Shown here: piece by piece, positions 17,618 through 25,498 of the stretch
How the letters are laid out: every line of letters starts with the position of its first letter
Position numbering within the stretch: the first letter of the stretch is position 1
Source: Candidatus Magnetocorallium paracelense
GTDB lineage: Bacteria; Nitrospirota; Thermodesulfovibrionia; Thermodesulfovibrionales; Magnetobacteriaceae
DNA length: 64,000 nt
Reading direction: 5' to 3'
NCBI GenBank assembly: GCA_029001845.1
Contig: JAREWP010000086.1
Coordinates: 1 to 64,000 of the forward strand
Program-made: the position numbers and the translations under genes
Notes under the pieces: generated by a model
Told to the model about the DNA's origin: nothing
Database searches by the model: none
What the model saw: the letters and a program-made list of their open reading frames with translations, nothing else

Positions 17618-18687
17618 TGACACTGTTGTACGCTTTGGTCCTGCTCGGGATACTGATTTTTGTGCATGAATTCGGACACTTCCTGTTTGCGAAACTATCG
17701 GGCGTGAAGGTCCTGACCTTCTCTCTTGGGTTCGGCCCCAAAATATTTGGAAAAAAGGTTGATGACACCGAGTATATGATCGCAGCCGTTCCTTTGGGCG
17801 GGTATGTAAAGATGCTTGGAGAGGATCCCGGCGAGGAAGTGAAAGAATCCGAAAGGGAGCTCTCCTTTTCCTCTCAGCCTGTTTACAAGAGACTATCCAT
17901 AGTCCTTGCCGGTCCGCTTTTTAACCTCTTTTTTGCAGCCCTTGTTTTCTGTGTAATTTTTATGACAGGCATTCCCCGCCTCAAAGCGGTTATTGGAGAG
18001 GTAATGGACGACTCACCTGCAATGAGCGCCGGACTCCGGGCAGGGGACCGGATCGTGGCGATTGAAGAAAAGGAAACAGAATTTTGGGATGAAATCACGG
18101 AAATTATTTACCAAAATCCGGGAAATCAACTCGACATCACGATAAAAAGAAATAACGAGACCATAGGCATGAGTATCGTACCTGAGAAGAAATCCTCCAC
18201 CAACATCTTTGGAGAGGAAAGCGAAGTAGGGATGATAGGTATTAAACCTGAAGGAAAGACAGAGACAATCTCTTTCGGCCCCATTGAGTCCTTACTCCTC
18301 GGAATAGAGCGGACATGGGACATTACAAAACTGACTTTTATAGCTATTATCAAGCTGATTCAGCAGATAATTCCGGCCGATACGATCGGCGGGCCTGTTA
18401 TGATATTTCAGATGGCCGGAGAGCAGGCCCAGGCAGGGCTTACCAACTTTCTGACTTTTATGGCGGTCATAAGCATCAATCTGGGAGTGCTAAACCTGCT
18501 TCCGATCCCCATACTTGATGGCGGACACATCTTTTTTATGGTAATTGAATCAATCAGGAAAAAACCTTTAAGCGATAATATCATGATTGCCTTCCAACGC
18601 GTAGGCCTTGCGTTAATCATTGCATTGATGTTCTTTGCATTATATAATGATTTTACGCGTTTATTGCAGCCTCAACCTCCGCATTAG
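17617..18687 (+). CDS. rseP: site-2 intramembrane zinc metalloprotease RseP
   Basis: 356 residues. First membrane helix holds the HExxH motif (FVHEFGHFLFAK); a PDZ domain spans about residues 125-210 (SPAMSAGLRAGDRI); the C-terminal membrane region carries NLLPIPILDGGH, which supplies the third zinc ligand. RseP cuts anti-sigma factors and signal-peptide remnants in the membrane. The position after dxr is the classical one. Confidence 0.96.
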   Translation: MTLLYALVLLGILIFVHEFGHFLFAKLSGVKVLTFSLGFGPKIFGKKVDDTEYMIAAVPLGGYVKMLGEDPGEEVKESERELSFSSQPVYKRLSIVLAGPLFNLFFAALVFCVIFMTGIPRLKAVIGEVMDDSPAMSAGLRAGDRIVAIEEKETEFWDEITEIIYQNPGNQLDITIKRNNETIGMSIVPEKKSSTNIFGEESEVGMIGIKPEGKTETISFGPIESLLLGIERTWDITKLTFIAIIKLIQQIIPADTIGGPVMIFQMAGEQAQAGLTNFLTFMAVISINLGVLNLLPIPILDGGHIFFMVIESIRKKPLSDNIMIAFQRVGLALIIALMFFALYNDFTRLLQPQPPH

Positions 18688-18711
18688 GCATTCTGTGTTT
18701 TAAGTATTTCC

Positions 18712-19230
18712 ATGGGACTAAGATCGAAACCCGCCCGTTTAACGCGACAAACGTCCGCCGGAGGAGTCGTATATAAAAGAGAATCCGATTCTACTTCTGT
18801 GGCCCTCATTAGCGTGAGGAACGGACAAATACTAACCATACCTAAAGGAATTGTCGATGCCGGAGAAACCGTGGAACAGACTGCCATCAGGGAGGTGAAT
18901 GAGGAAACGGGGCTAATGGGAAACATTATAAAGGAGCTGGGAACCGTAAGTTACTGGTATTTTGTAAAAGATGAAAACAAAAAATGCAGAAAAACGGTTC
19001 ACTACTACCTGATGGAGTATGTAACAGGCGACACAAAAGATCACGATATGGAAGTAGACGGGGCCCACTGGTTCGATATAAACGATGCAATTAAAAAAGT
19101 AATTTACAGGGGGGACAGGGAAATCCTGAAAAAGGTAAAAGAGATTGTAAATAGTTTAATTCCGCCAAAACCTTTAATAAAGGGACGGGCCTTTGTAATG
19201 CCGGGAGAGGAATTGAATCAAAGTGAATGA
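18712..19230 (+). CDS. Nudix hydrolase
   Basis: 172 residues. The Nudix box GX5EX7REUXEEXGU is complete: GIVDAGETVEQ followed by TAIREVNEETGL near residues 46-68. N-terminal TSAGGVVYK and the later WFDINDAIKK resemble diadenosine polyphosphate or (deoxy)nucleotide hydrolases. Substrate unknown. It overlaps the thioesterase gene by 8 bp. Confidence 0.88.
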   Translation: MGLRSKPARLTRQTSAGGVVYKRESDSTSVALISVRNGQILTIPKGIVDAGETVEQTAIREVNEETGLMGNIIKELGTVSYWYFVKDENKKCRKTVHYYLMEYVTGDTKDHDMEVDGAHWFDINDAIKKVIYRGDREILKKVKEIVNSLIPPKPLIKGRAFVMPGEELNQSE

Positions 19231-19615
19231 TAGTATTGAAGTAAGAGTATACTATGAAGATACGGACTGCGGCGGAGTGGTTTATTACGGTAAATATCTC
19301 TCCTATCTCGAAAGAGCCAGAACCGACTTTTTTGACAAAAGGGGAATAGATCTTCTTAAGATGATGAACGACGGTATTTATTTTGTAGTCGTTCATGTAG
19401 ATATTCATTACCGCAAATCGGCCAGATATGGAGATATTCTGCTTATCACTTCAGAGCTCGAGAAAGTAACTCAGGCGACAGTTGTTTTCCGTCATACAAT
19501 AACCCTGAAAAACTCCGACACTGTTATATCCACATCCAAAATTAAACTGGCCTGCGTAAACAGAGAATCCAAACCGGTAAGGCTGGGAAAAGAGCTGCTT
19601 TCTATAGGCGTATAG
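19223..19615 (+). CDS. ybgC: YbgC-type acyl-CoA thioesterase (hot-dog fold)
   Basis: 130 residues. The catalytic region YEDTDCGGVVYYGKYLSYL and ERARTDF is the 4-hydroxybenzoyl-CoA thioesterase/YbgC signature, with the active-site Asp. Start is GTG at 19223, within the end of the Nudix gene. Probably hydrolyses short-chain acyl-CoA. The usual tol-pal neighbours are not here. Confidence 0.9.
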   Translation: MNDSIEVRVYYEDTDCGGVVYYGKYLSYLERARTDFFDKRGIDLLKMMNDGIYFVVVHVDIHYRKSARYGDILLITSELEKVTQATVVFRHTITLKNSDTVISTSKIKLACVNRESKPVRLGKELLSIGV

Positions 19616-19644
19616 GCTGAAGACTTTTTTCGATTGACGATTTA

Positions 19645-19795
19645 ACTAAAAAAAGCATTTAGCTGTCAGCTATCAGCTTTTAAATTGTAACACTTACGGG
19701 TTTAAATACATTCACCCGTAAGGTGAAGCTTATTATTGGCATAAGATCAACACTGTCTTTTGCTGAAGGCTGATAGCTGACTGCTGTTTTTAAGG
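19645..19795. repeat. dispersed repeat family B, copy 2 (inverted)
   Basis: Reverse orientation of the copy at 3675: aagcatttagctgtcagcta, core cgtaaggtgaagcttattat, ending gctgatagctgactgctg. It lies between the thioesterase gene and ribH. Confidence 0.7.
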
Positions 19796-19888
19796 ATTGT
19801 CAATGATTAAGTACTTACCAATTTTTTTGATTTACCACACCACGCTGTGGTAAGATGGTAAAGAAAATTTTTTATACGGGGGACACAA

Positions 19889-20350
19889 ATGAAAATAACG
19901 GAAGGCGATGTAAATGCAACCGGTCTTAAATTTTGCGTAATTGTCAGCAGATTCAACGATTTTATAACAGGCCATCTCCTTGAAGGCGCGTTGGACGCCC
20001 TGAAGCGTCACGGCGCCGCAGAAAACGACATCGAAATTATAAAGGTTCCCGGGTCCTTTGAAATACCCATGGTAGCGAAAAAAACGGCGCGAAGCGGAGC
20101 TTATGACGGTGTAATAACTCTTGCAGCAATAATCAGAGGCGCCACTCCTCATTTCGATTACGTTGCGGCAGAAGCGTCAAAAGGCGTCGCCACAGCATCC
20201 ATGGAGTCGGAGATACCCATCGCCTATGGTATCTTAACGACCGATACAATAGAGCAGGCGATCGAAAGAGCTGGAACTAAGAGCGGAAATAAGGGATGGG
20301 ATGCAGCCATGACAGTAATCGAAATGGCGAATCTTATGAAAAAGTTGTAG
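19889..20350 (+). CDS. ribH: 6,7-dimethyl-8-ribityllumazine synthase
   Basis: 153 residues. Substrate-binding segments [27 protein letters not shown], and the catalytic-histidine stretch [11 protein letters not shown] are all present, followed by YGILTTDT. It makes lumazine, the last riboflavin precursor. Paired with nusB 6 bp downstream, a frequent arrangement. No FMN riboswitch was seen upstream. Confidence 0.97.
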   Translation: MKITEGDVNATGLKFCVIVSRFNDFITGHLLEGALDALKRHGAAENDIEIIKVPGSFEIPMVAKKTARSGAYDGVITLAAIIRGATPHFDYVAAEASKGVATASMESEIPIAYGILTTDTIEQAIERAGTKSGNKGWDAAMTVIEMANLMKKL

Positions 20351-20355
20351 ACTCC

Positions 20356-20778
20356 ATGACCAGAAGACAGGCAAGGGAGTATATTTTAAAGGCCCTTTAT
20401 CAATATGAATTTGCAGGCGCCAAACCTGACAGAGAAGAGATTATAAACAAAGCATACAAGAAAGGGGAAGTCGATAGTACTCTGGACTTCATTGAAGATA
20501 TTATAAACGGAACGATAAACCAAAGAGAAGAGATAGACGGACTAATACAGTCTGTTGCGCAGAACTGGGAGTTACACAGACTTGCATCGATCGACAGAAA
20601 TATACTCAGGTTCTCGACATATGAATTGCTCTACAGAGAAGATATACCTGCCGTTGTTTCCATTAACGAAGCCGTCGATATAGCAAAGAAATACTCTACT
20701 GCGGAGTCTTATTCATTTATAAACGGAGTTCTTGATAAAATCGCTCATCAAAGGAAAACAAAACACCTGAGGGCTTAG
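20356..20778 (+). CDS. nusB: transcription antitermination factor NusB
   Basis: 140 residues, all-helical. MTRRQAREYILKALYQYEFAGA, LHRLASIDRNILRFSTYELLY and VSINEAVDIAKKYST are the typical NusB blocks. NusB with NusE (S10) binds boxA RNA during rRNA transcription. The frame extends further upstream inside ribH, but ATG at 20356 gives the standard protein. Confidence 0.96.
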   Translation: MTRRQAREYILKALYQYEFAGAKPDREEIINKAYKKGEVDSTLDFIEDIINGTINQREEIDGLIQSVAQNWELHRLASIDRNILRFSTYELLYREDIPAVVSINEAVDIAKKYSTAESYSFINGVLDKIAHQRKTKHLRA

Positions 20779-20789
20779 AGAGAGGGAGA

Positions 20790-21515
20790 GTGGCGTACGC
20801 GGTAATATCCGATATTCATGCAAATCTGCACGCTCTAAATGCAGTGCTTCGTGACATTGAAAAGAGAAATGTAGATGAGATATTTTTTACCGGCGACATA
20901 GTCGGTTACGGCCCCAGGCCCGATGTTTGCATCGATATCATTAAAAAAAATTGTAAAATCCTCATTGCCGGAAATCATGACTGGGCTGTCATCGGTTATA
21001 CGGACATCGAATATTTCAATGAGCATGCAGCACAGGCGGTCGTTTGGACACAGAACGTTATTTCAAATGAGCACATCAAAGATTTAGAGAATTTTTCGCT
21101 GATAAAGTCTTCCAAAGAGAATAACGCTTTTTTTGTACACTCCACTCCCAAAGAGCCTGAAAAGTGGTCTTACATCTATTCGCTGGACGTGGCGGAAGTG
21201 AACTTCCGGTTTTTTAAGCAGCAATTATGTTTTGTCGGCCACAGCCACAGACCCGTAATCTTGGAAAAAAATGCAGCCGGTGAGATTAAAATAAATGAAG
21301 GGCATGCCACAATTAATTCCGACAGCAGATATATTATCAACTCCGGCAGCGTGGGACAACCCAGGGACGGAAACAGCCGATCGGCCTATTCTATAGTAAG
21401 GGACGACTTCATTGAGATCGTCCGCGTCGAATACGATATAAAAAAGACACAACAGGAGATGGCGCAGGTCGGGCTTCCTGATCGGCTTATAGAAAGACTT
21501 TCCTATGGGATGTGA
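20790..21515 (+). CDS. calcineurin-like metallophosphoesterase (YfcE/MJ0936 type)
   Basis: 241 residues starting at GTG 20790 behind an agagagggagag site. Metal-binding motifs in order: ISDIHANLHAL, FTGDIVGYGPRPD, GNHDWAVIG, VHSTP and GHSHRPVI. Likely a phosphodiesterase or phosphatase with two metal ions. It lies 11 bp after nusB and is probably co-transcribed. Confidence 0.9.
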   Translation: MAYAVISDIHANLHALNAVLRDIEKRNVDEIFFTGDIVGYGPRPDVCIDIIKKNCKILIAGNHDWAVIGYTDIEYFNEHAAQAVVWTQNVISNEHIKDLENFSLIKSSKENNAFFVHSTPKEPEKWSYIYSLDVAEVNFRFFKQQLCFVGHSHRPVILEKNAAGEIKINEGHATINSDSRYIINSGSVGQPRDGNSRSAYSIVRDDFIEIVRVEYDIKKTQQEMAQVGLPDRLIERLSYGM

Positions 21516-21574
21516 AAAAATCGTAGTCTTTGTTACTTACAGATCAATGGTATTGGCTTACAGATTGTAAGAAT

Positions 21575-21976
21575 TTACTTACCCTCTTTTTTCTTTATCT
21601 CCTTCTTGTAAGTCTTCTTTCCGGCGTCGATCGAAGAGATCGTTGTCTTCTTTATGACATCGTATAACTCCGTTCCCCTGTCCATGACTTTATTCACTCT
21701 GTCAGATACTTCTTTATTGACATAATCCACTTCGGTTATCACCTTGTCAGGCGTCTCTTTAACGATCGATGAGACCTTGTCCATTACAACAGGTACTTTT
21801 TCGTCCACATTCCTTACTATGGCGTTAATATCGTTAACAAGATCGTTGTAATTCCGCTTCAGCTTTTCTCTTGTTTCCCTGCCGGGTCCCGGCGCTAAAA
21901 GCAGTCCTGCAATCGCGCCTGCTAAACCACCCAAAACAGCAAATATCGGAGTAAGCGAACTCTTCCTCTCTTCCAT
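21575..21976 (-). CDS. YtxH-like gas-vesicle/stress protein
   Basis: 133 residues. N-terminal single hydrophobic, glycine-rich helix (IFAVLGGLAGAIAGLLLAPG) followed by the family motif PGRETREKLK, then a long amphipathic coiled-coil with repeated Val/Asp spacing (NVDEKVPVVMDKVSSIVKET) and a lysine-rich tail. A membrane-anchored helical protein of general-stress type; molecular role unknown. Confidence 0.8.
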   Translation of the reverse strand: MEERKSSLTPIFAVLGGLAGAIAGLLLAPGPGRETREKLKRNYNDLVNDINAIVRNVDEKVPVVMDKVSSIVKETPDKVITEVDYVNKEVSDRVNKVMDRGTELYDVIKKTTISSIDAGKKTYKKEIKKKEGK

Positions 21977-22177
21977 TAAATACCTCCATTGTTATGCTCC
22001 TTACCTGCGAGCTGAATTGTTTCGGTAAGATAATATAATATTTCCCCGACTAAAGTCTACAAGCAATGCATTTGGTCAGTCATTCAGGATACATAATATA
22101 TTATATATTTTTGCATTAACTCCAGAGCTAAGCCTTTCAAACAACTCTTTTCTCTCTGTGACTAACCAGTTATTTTG

Positions 22178-22444
22178 TTATTCTTTATAAATTTCTCGTC
22201 TATGACCTACTTTATGCAGAGTTATTGTCTTATGTTTATGGTTAATGGTATATATGATCCTATAGTTGCCTACCCTTAGTTTGTAATAACCCTCTAAATT
22301 TCTATGGAGTGGTATAAAATCTACTGACTCAATATTCTCCAACAACCATTTTAACTTATCCAGAATTCTTTGAGATATGTCCTTATCTAATGATTCAAGT
22401 GATTTTAAACCTTGTTTGCTGAAATCAACAGAATATTTCACCAT
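22178..22444 (-). CDS. RelE/ParE-type toxin
   Basis: 88 residues. The fold pattern is clear: YSVDFSKQGLKSLESLDKD, ILDKLKWLLENIES, LEGYYKLRVGNYRIIYTI, ending HKVGHRREIYKE. The RVGNYRIIY and VGHRREIY strands are hallmark RelE features; the C-terminal basic/tyrosine residues favour an mRNA-cleaving toxin over a gyrase poison. Its start overlaps the antitoxin stop, so they are one minus-strand operon at the edge of the accessory island. Confidence 0.9.
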   Translation of the reverse strand: MVKYSVDFSKQGLKSLESLDKDISQRILDKLKWLLENIESVDFIPLHRNLEGYYKLRVGNYRIIYTINHKHKTITLHKVGHRREIYKE

Positions 22445-22650
22445 TGCAATCCCAAGGTCTTAGCAACACTTTCAACCGGAATCCTTTCATCAGAATCGAC
22501 GGACTTATGAATATCTTTTTCTATCTCCGGCCTTAATTCCAACCCATAGTCAGGATCAACTGTCTCATATATGGTTTCCTTTATCAAATCCTTCAGCTCT
22601 CTGACAGTCATTTCGCTTACTTTTTTATCTTCTTTTAAATCTACAGGCAT
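22438..22650 (-). CDS. antitoxin partner of the RelE-type toxin
   Basis: 70 residues, acidic: KKVSEMTVRELKDLIKETI at the N-terminal half, then a charged, probably disordered C-terminal half. The phrase TVRELKDLI is common in antitoxins paired with RelE-like toxins. The ATG at 22650 has a good site (ggagggag) while the longer frame to 22665 does not. A long hairpin lies just upstream in its leader. Confidence 0.8.
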   Translation of the reverse strand: MPVDLKEDKKVSEMTVRELKDLIKETIYETVDPDYGLELRPEIEKDIHKSVDSDERIPVESVAKTLGLQW

Positions 22651-22670
22651 CTTCTCCCTCCACAAGATTT

Positions 22671-22719
22671 TTTAGCCGGTAGAGAGGGAGGGAAATCCCT
22701 CCCTGCTCTACCGGCTAAA
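22671..22719. repeat. long perfect hairpin upstream of the toxin-antitoxin operon
   Basis: Two 23-base arms (tttagccggtagagaggga... and its complement) pair completely except for one bulged G, around an AA loop. It lies in the 5' leader of the antitoxin on the minus strand, with a short A/T tract on each side. Could be a bidirectional terminator or a regulatory RNA structure. Confidence 0.7.
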
Positions 22720-22984
22720 TCTTTTCTATACTACCACATCACAAATCATTGTCAATTAATTGACCTGACACCCAATACCCCCATTATTTCTTTTTATTCC
22801 ACCTTTAAAAAGGGGGTGCAGGGGGCTGTTTACTTCAGCTTATTGAGAACTTACAAAATTTTCAATTCCTGATTTGCTCAGTTTACAAAAAGAAAGTAAT
22901 ATAATGGTAAAATTAAGGAAAAAAAAGCAATCAATCAAAGCGGTTAATCGGACCTACAGGTGAATTTCAGAAACCTTGAACTCA
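22720..22984. other. intergenic, AT-rich start of the accessory island
   Basis: Apart from a short run of repeat-like sequence (ccacctttaaaaagggggtg, 22800-22819) I see no gene or site here. Confidence 0.4.
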
Positions 22985-23116
22985 ATGAGCTATACAAAAG
23001 AATTGTCGAAAAGAACAGCTCTGTATAAATTAAACGATGAATATGTCATTATGAATAAAGCCTTTTGGGTACGGAATGTTTTTAATAAAAGAGTGGAAAA
23101 GCAATATGCCATCTGA
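22985..23116 (+). CDS. possible small ORF or gene remnant before the MNT gene
   Basis: 43 codons (MSYTKELSKRTALYKLN.. ..NVFNKRVEKQYAI). Its stop overlaps the probable ATG of the nucleotidyltransferase, which would suit coupling. No family recognised; the composition is plausible for a protein, but it may be chance or a decayed gene. Confidence 0.25.
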   Translation: MSYTKELSKRTALYKLNDEYVIMNKAFWVRNVFNKRVEKQYAI

Positions 23117-23522
23117 ATATTTGAGTGATCATTTTATTTTTACACGTTCCGATATCATATCCCTATTGGAGCAGGAAAGAGTGCTTTTTGCATATTTATT
23201 CGGATCCTATGCCATAGATAATGAAAACACGAATAGTGATATCGATATAGCGGTTTTTCTAAAAGAAGATGATTTTAGAAAAAGATTCAATAGCCGGCGT
23301 CTGTTAATCGGCAAGCTTTCCGGGCTTTTGAATAAGAGTGTGGATATAGTCGTTTTGAACGATATTGAGAATAATTTTTTGCTTTTCGATATTTTGCATG
23401 AAGGTAAAGTTATATTCGATCTCGATGAAGGGGATGATCGTTTTGCTTTTGAAACAACTCGTCTCCATCGAGTTCTTGATTTTTTGGAGCATATTAAATA
23501 TGACAAAAAAATATCGAATTGA
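23106..23522 (+). CDS. mntA: minimal nucleotidyltransferase (MNT), MntA antitoxin type
   Basis: 138 residues. The polymerase-beta motif GSX10DXD is exact: GSYAIDNENTNSDID, followed by the third acidic strand VDIVVLN. In HEPN/MNT modules this protein AMPylates the HEPN toxin and silences it. The downstream hepT overlaps by 23 bp, the standard arrangement. An earlier ATG at 23076 would add ten residues. Confidence 0.9.
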   Translation: MPSEYLSDHFIFTRSDIISLLEQERVLFAYLFGSYAIDNENTNSDIDIAVFLKEDDFRKRFNSRRLLIGKLSGLLNKSVDIVVLNDIENNFLLFDILHEGKVIFDLDEGDDRFAFETTRLHRVLDFLEHIKYDKKISN

Positions 23523-23913
23523 AAACAAAATCTCAAGAATCAATGACTATCTTCAGGAACTCTCTTTTTTTAAAAAATTATCCCTCCAACAAATAAGAGA
23601 CGACTCCAGAATTAAAGCATCAATGGAGCGATTTTTATATTTATTGTGCGACAGCATAATCTCTTTACTTGAAATGTTAATTGCTTTTAAAAGCTATCCC
23701 AGAGCGTCCAGTTATTCGGAAAATATTTATATTCTTCGAGATAAAAATGAAATCTCCGATAATCAGTCTGACTTACTACACAAAATCGTCGGTCTGCGTA
23801 ATATATTAAGTCATGACTACGAAAGACTGGACTATGCAATTTTGAAAGAAATCATCGATAAAGAGCTTCATGAGGTTAAGGAACTGCTTGTTTATATGGA
23901 GAATAAAGTTTAG
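23500..23913 (+). CDS. hepT: HEPN-domain RNase toxin (HepT)
   Basis: 137 residues, all-helical. The catalytic RX4HXY motif is present as RNILSHDY in LHKIVGLRNILSHDYERLD. The tyrosine of this motif is the AMPylation target in the characterised HepT-MntA pair. Start at ATG 23500 inside mntA. A known defence/stress toxin family that cleaves RNA. Confidence 0.9.
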   Translation: MTKKYRIENKISRINDYLQELSFFKKLSLQQIRDDSRIKASMERFLYLLCDSIISLLEMLIAFKSYPRASSYSENIYILRDKNEISDNQSDLLHKIVGLRNILSHDYERLDYAILKEIIDKELHEVKELLVYMENKV

Positions 23914-23914
23914 C

Positions 23915-24030
23915 TGTAACTACTCAGGTAGTTAGGCTGAAGGCTGAAGCAAAAAATCAACAGAGCTTAGGAGTGGGTGGTATAAAAATTCCCTATTTTG
24001 ATTCCTGATAATCAGAAACCTGAACCATTA
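23915..24030. repeat. dispersed repeat family C, copy 2
   Basis: Begins taactactcaggtagttagg and ctgaaggctgaagc, nearly identical over about 50 bp to the copy at 260, then diverges. It starts immediately after hepT. Confidence 0.6.
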
Positions 24031-24041
24031 CAAGATTCATC

Positions 24042-24186
24042 CAAAAAACATTAACAGTCAGCTATCAGCTGTCAGCCTGTTAATTGCAACAACTCACATC
24101 ACCCGCAAGGTGATGCTAATTTTAGCCATAATCTCAAGTATTTCCTTAGCTGAGGGCTGGCCGCTGATAGCTGACTGCTTTTTTAT
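24042..24186. repeat. dispersed repeat family B, copy 3 (inverted)
   Basis: ttaacagtcagctatcagct, then cccgcaaggtgatgctaatt, ending gctgatagctgactgctttt. It directly precedes the AT-rich promoter region of the phospholipase-cyclase operon. Confidence 0.65.
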
Positions 24187-24358
24187 AGATTCATTTCATT
24201 CCTGCCCCTTACTGTAATCAACTCTATCATTAATTATCATTTAAAGTGTGTTATTATTTATTTAAATTCATGTAATAAGCTTTATTTCTCAGCAACTTCT
24301 TAGAATTACTATTCACAAAATTTACAACTCTATTCTAAAATATAGAATTTTATTATTA

Positions 24359-24387
24359 TTGACAAATATATTTTTTTGTAGTACAAT
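24359..24387 (+). promoter_or_regulatory. strong sigma70-type promoter of the phospholipase-cyclase operon
   Basis: Consensus TTGACA (24359-24364), a 17-base spacer, then TACAAT (24382-24387). Surrounding DNA is very AT-rich. Predicted transcription starts near 24394, leaving a leader of about 215 bases before ATG 24612. Confidence 0.75.
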
Positions 24388-24611
24388 TCCACTTATTTTG
24401 CAAGCGAAAGGCTTTTTGATGTTGCAATTGTTTTGTGCTGGGGGATGTTGAGAAGGAGTATTTGACGGAGTTGATTAAGTGGGCAGAGTCCTGTTTATTT
24501 TACGAAAGATACCGCCAGAGAGGAAGGTGTATTGTCTATTCAGAGAGACAAGGTCGTTATTATGAGCATGAAAAAGCTCAAGAATTTGGCACTTACAAAA
24601 GAGGAGGAGAA

Positions 24612-25487
24612 ATGAAGGCTGAAGACCACGAAATACTAACTGAAAAGGCAATTAAGCTGTTTTGCGCCAATTCAACAAGCCGCTTTTCTAAAGACTTAGA
24701 GCATTATATGAATACTGTTATAAGAGGCTCAAAAGATGCAGATTTAACTCCCTATCTGACCAGGATTACAAATTGGCATTTTTTTAAAGAAAATGATCGA
24801 TTAGCACCCAAACAAATAAGACTCCTGTCGTTTTTACCGCTTTTAACCATACATCCAACTTCAGATAATATATTGAAGAGACGGATTACCGAGTTAAAAA
24901 GTGAATTTCAAAAAGGTGTTTCAAAGAAATTATTCCAGCTTGTGGGAAGAGTATTACATCATATACAGGATATGAGTACGCCATCACATGTTGTGCCTGT
25001 TTATCACGGATTTAATATTAAGGATAGTTTTGAAGTATACTCAGAAAAACAGATACATAAATCGATAGAAGAACTTCCTTTTTCCGATACATGGATCAAG
25101 GATAGCCTGTCAGAGAATAATGTTGACTTGTATGCCATTTACAAAAACTCAGCCCTTTATATGCTTAATTATTTATTTGACAGCGAAAATACATTTGATG
25201 TCGAGGTGAACGGAAAAATAAAAACTATAAGCTGGGGCTATTTTTGGGAGAGAAATCACATGAAAAAAAGCGAGTTCTCTCATAAAGAAGGAACTCGTTT
25301 CCAAGGATTTGGACGGTTTGGAGTATTAGGCAAGTACTTTGGCGCAACTAATCCAAAAATCGGAGAGACTAACCGGTACAATATACCTGATAACATCTAT
25401 TCAGACCTTCATAAAAAAATCGTGGAAAAATCTATAGGAGACAGTCTTTCAGCACTTAGTTATATTAATAAAAATATCAGTAACTAA
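24612..25487 (+). CDS. zinc-dependent phospholipase C-like protein (S1/P1-nuclease fold)
   Basis: 291 residues from ATG 24612, which has an excellent site (gaggaggag). Two motifs match the all-helical zinc phospholipase C / S1-P1 group: EDHEILTEKAIKLF at the N-terminus (a His zinc ligand) and GRVLHHIQDMSTPSHVVPVYHG near 115-136, the HxxxDxxxPxH metal motif. No signal peptide, so it would act in the cytoplasm, unlike secreted phospholipases. The open frame extends 59 codons upstream (24435); that segment has no family resemblance and a poor start. It is followed after 11 bp by the cyclase gene. A membrane-attacking effector is inferred, not shown. Confidence 0.65.
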   Translation: MKAEDHEILTEKAIKLFCANSTSRFSKDLEHYMNTVIRGSKDADLTPYLTRITNWHFFKENDRLAPKQIRLLSFLPLLTIHPTSDNILKRRITELKSEFQKGVSKKLFQLVGRVLHHIQDMSTPSHVVPVYHGFNIKDSFEVYSEKQIHKSIEELPFSDTWIKDSLSENNVDLYAIYKNSALYMLNYLFDSENTFDVEVNGKIKTISWGYFWERNHMKKSEFSHKEGTRFQGFGRFGVLGKYFGATNPKIGETNRYNIPDNIYSDLHKKIVEKSIGDSLSALSYINKNISN

Positions 25488-25498
25488 ATGATCCAAAT

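Noticed and set aside
24435-24611. N-terminal extension of the phospholipase-like protein
   Set aside because: No good start or ribosome binding site, and the segment does not resemble the family; ATG 24612 has a strong site.
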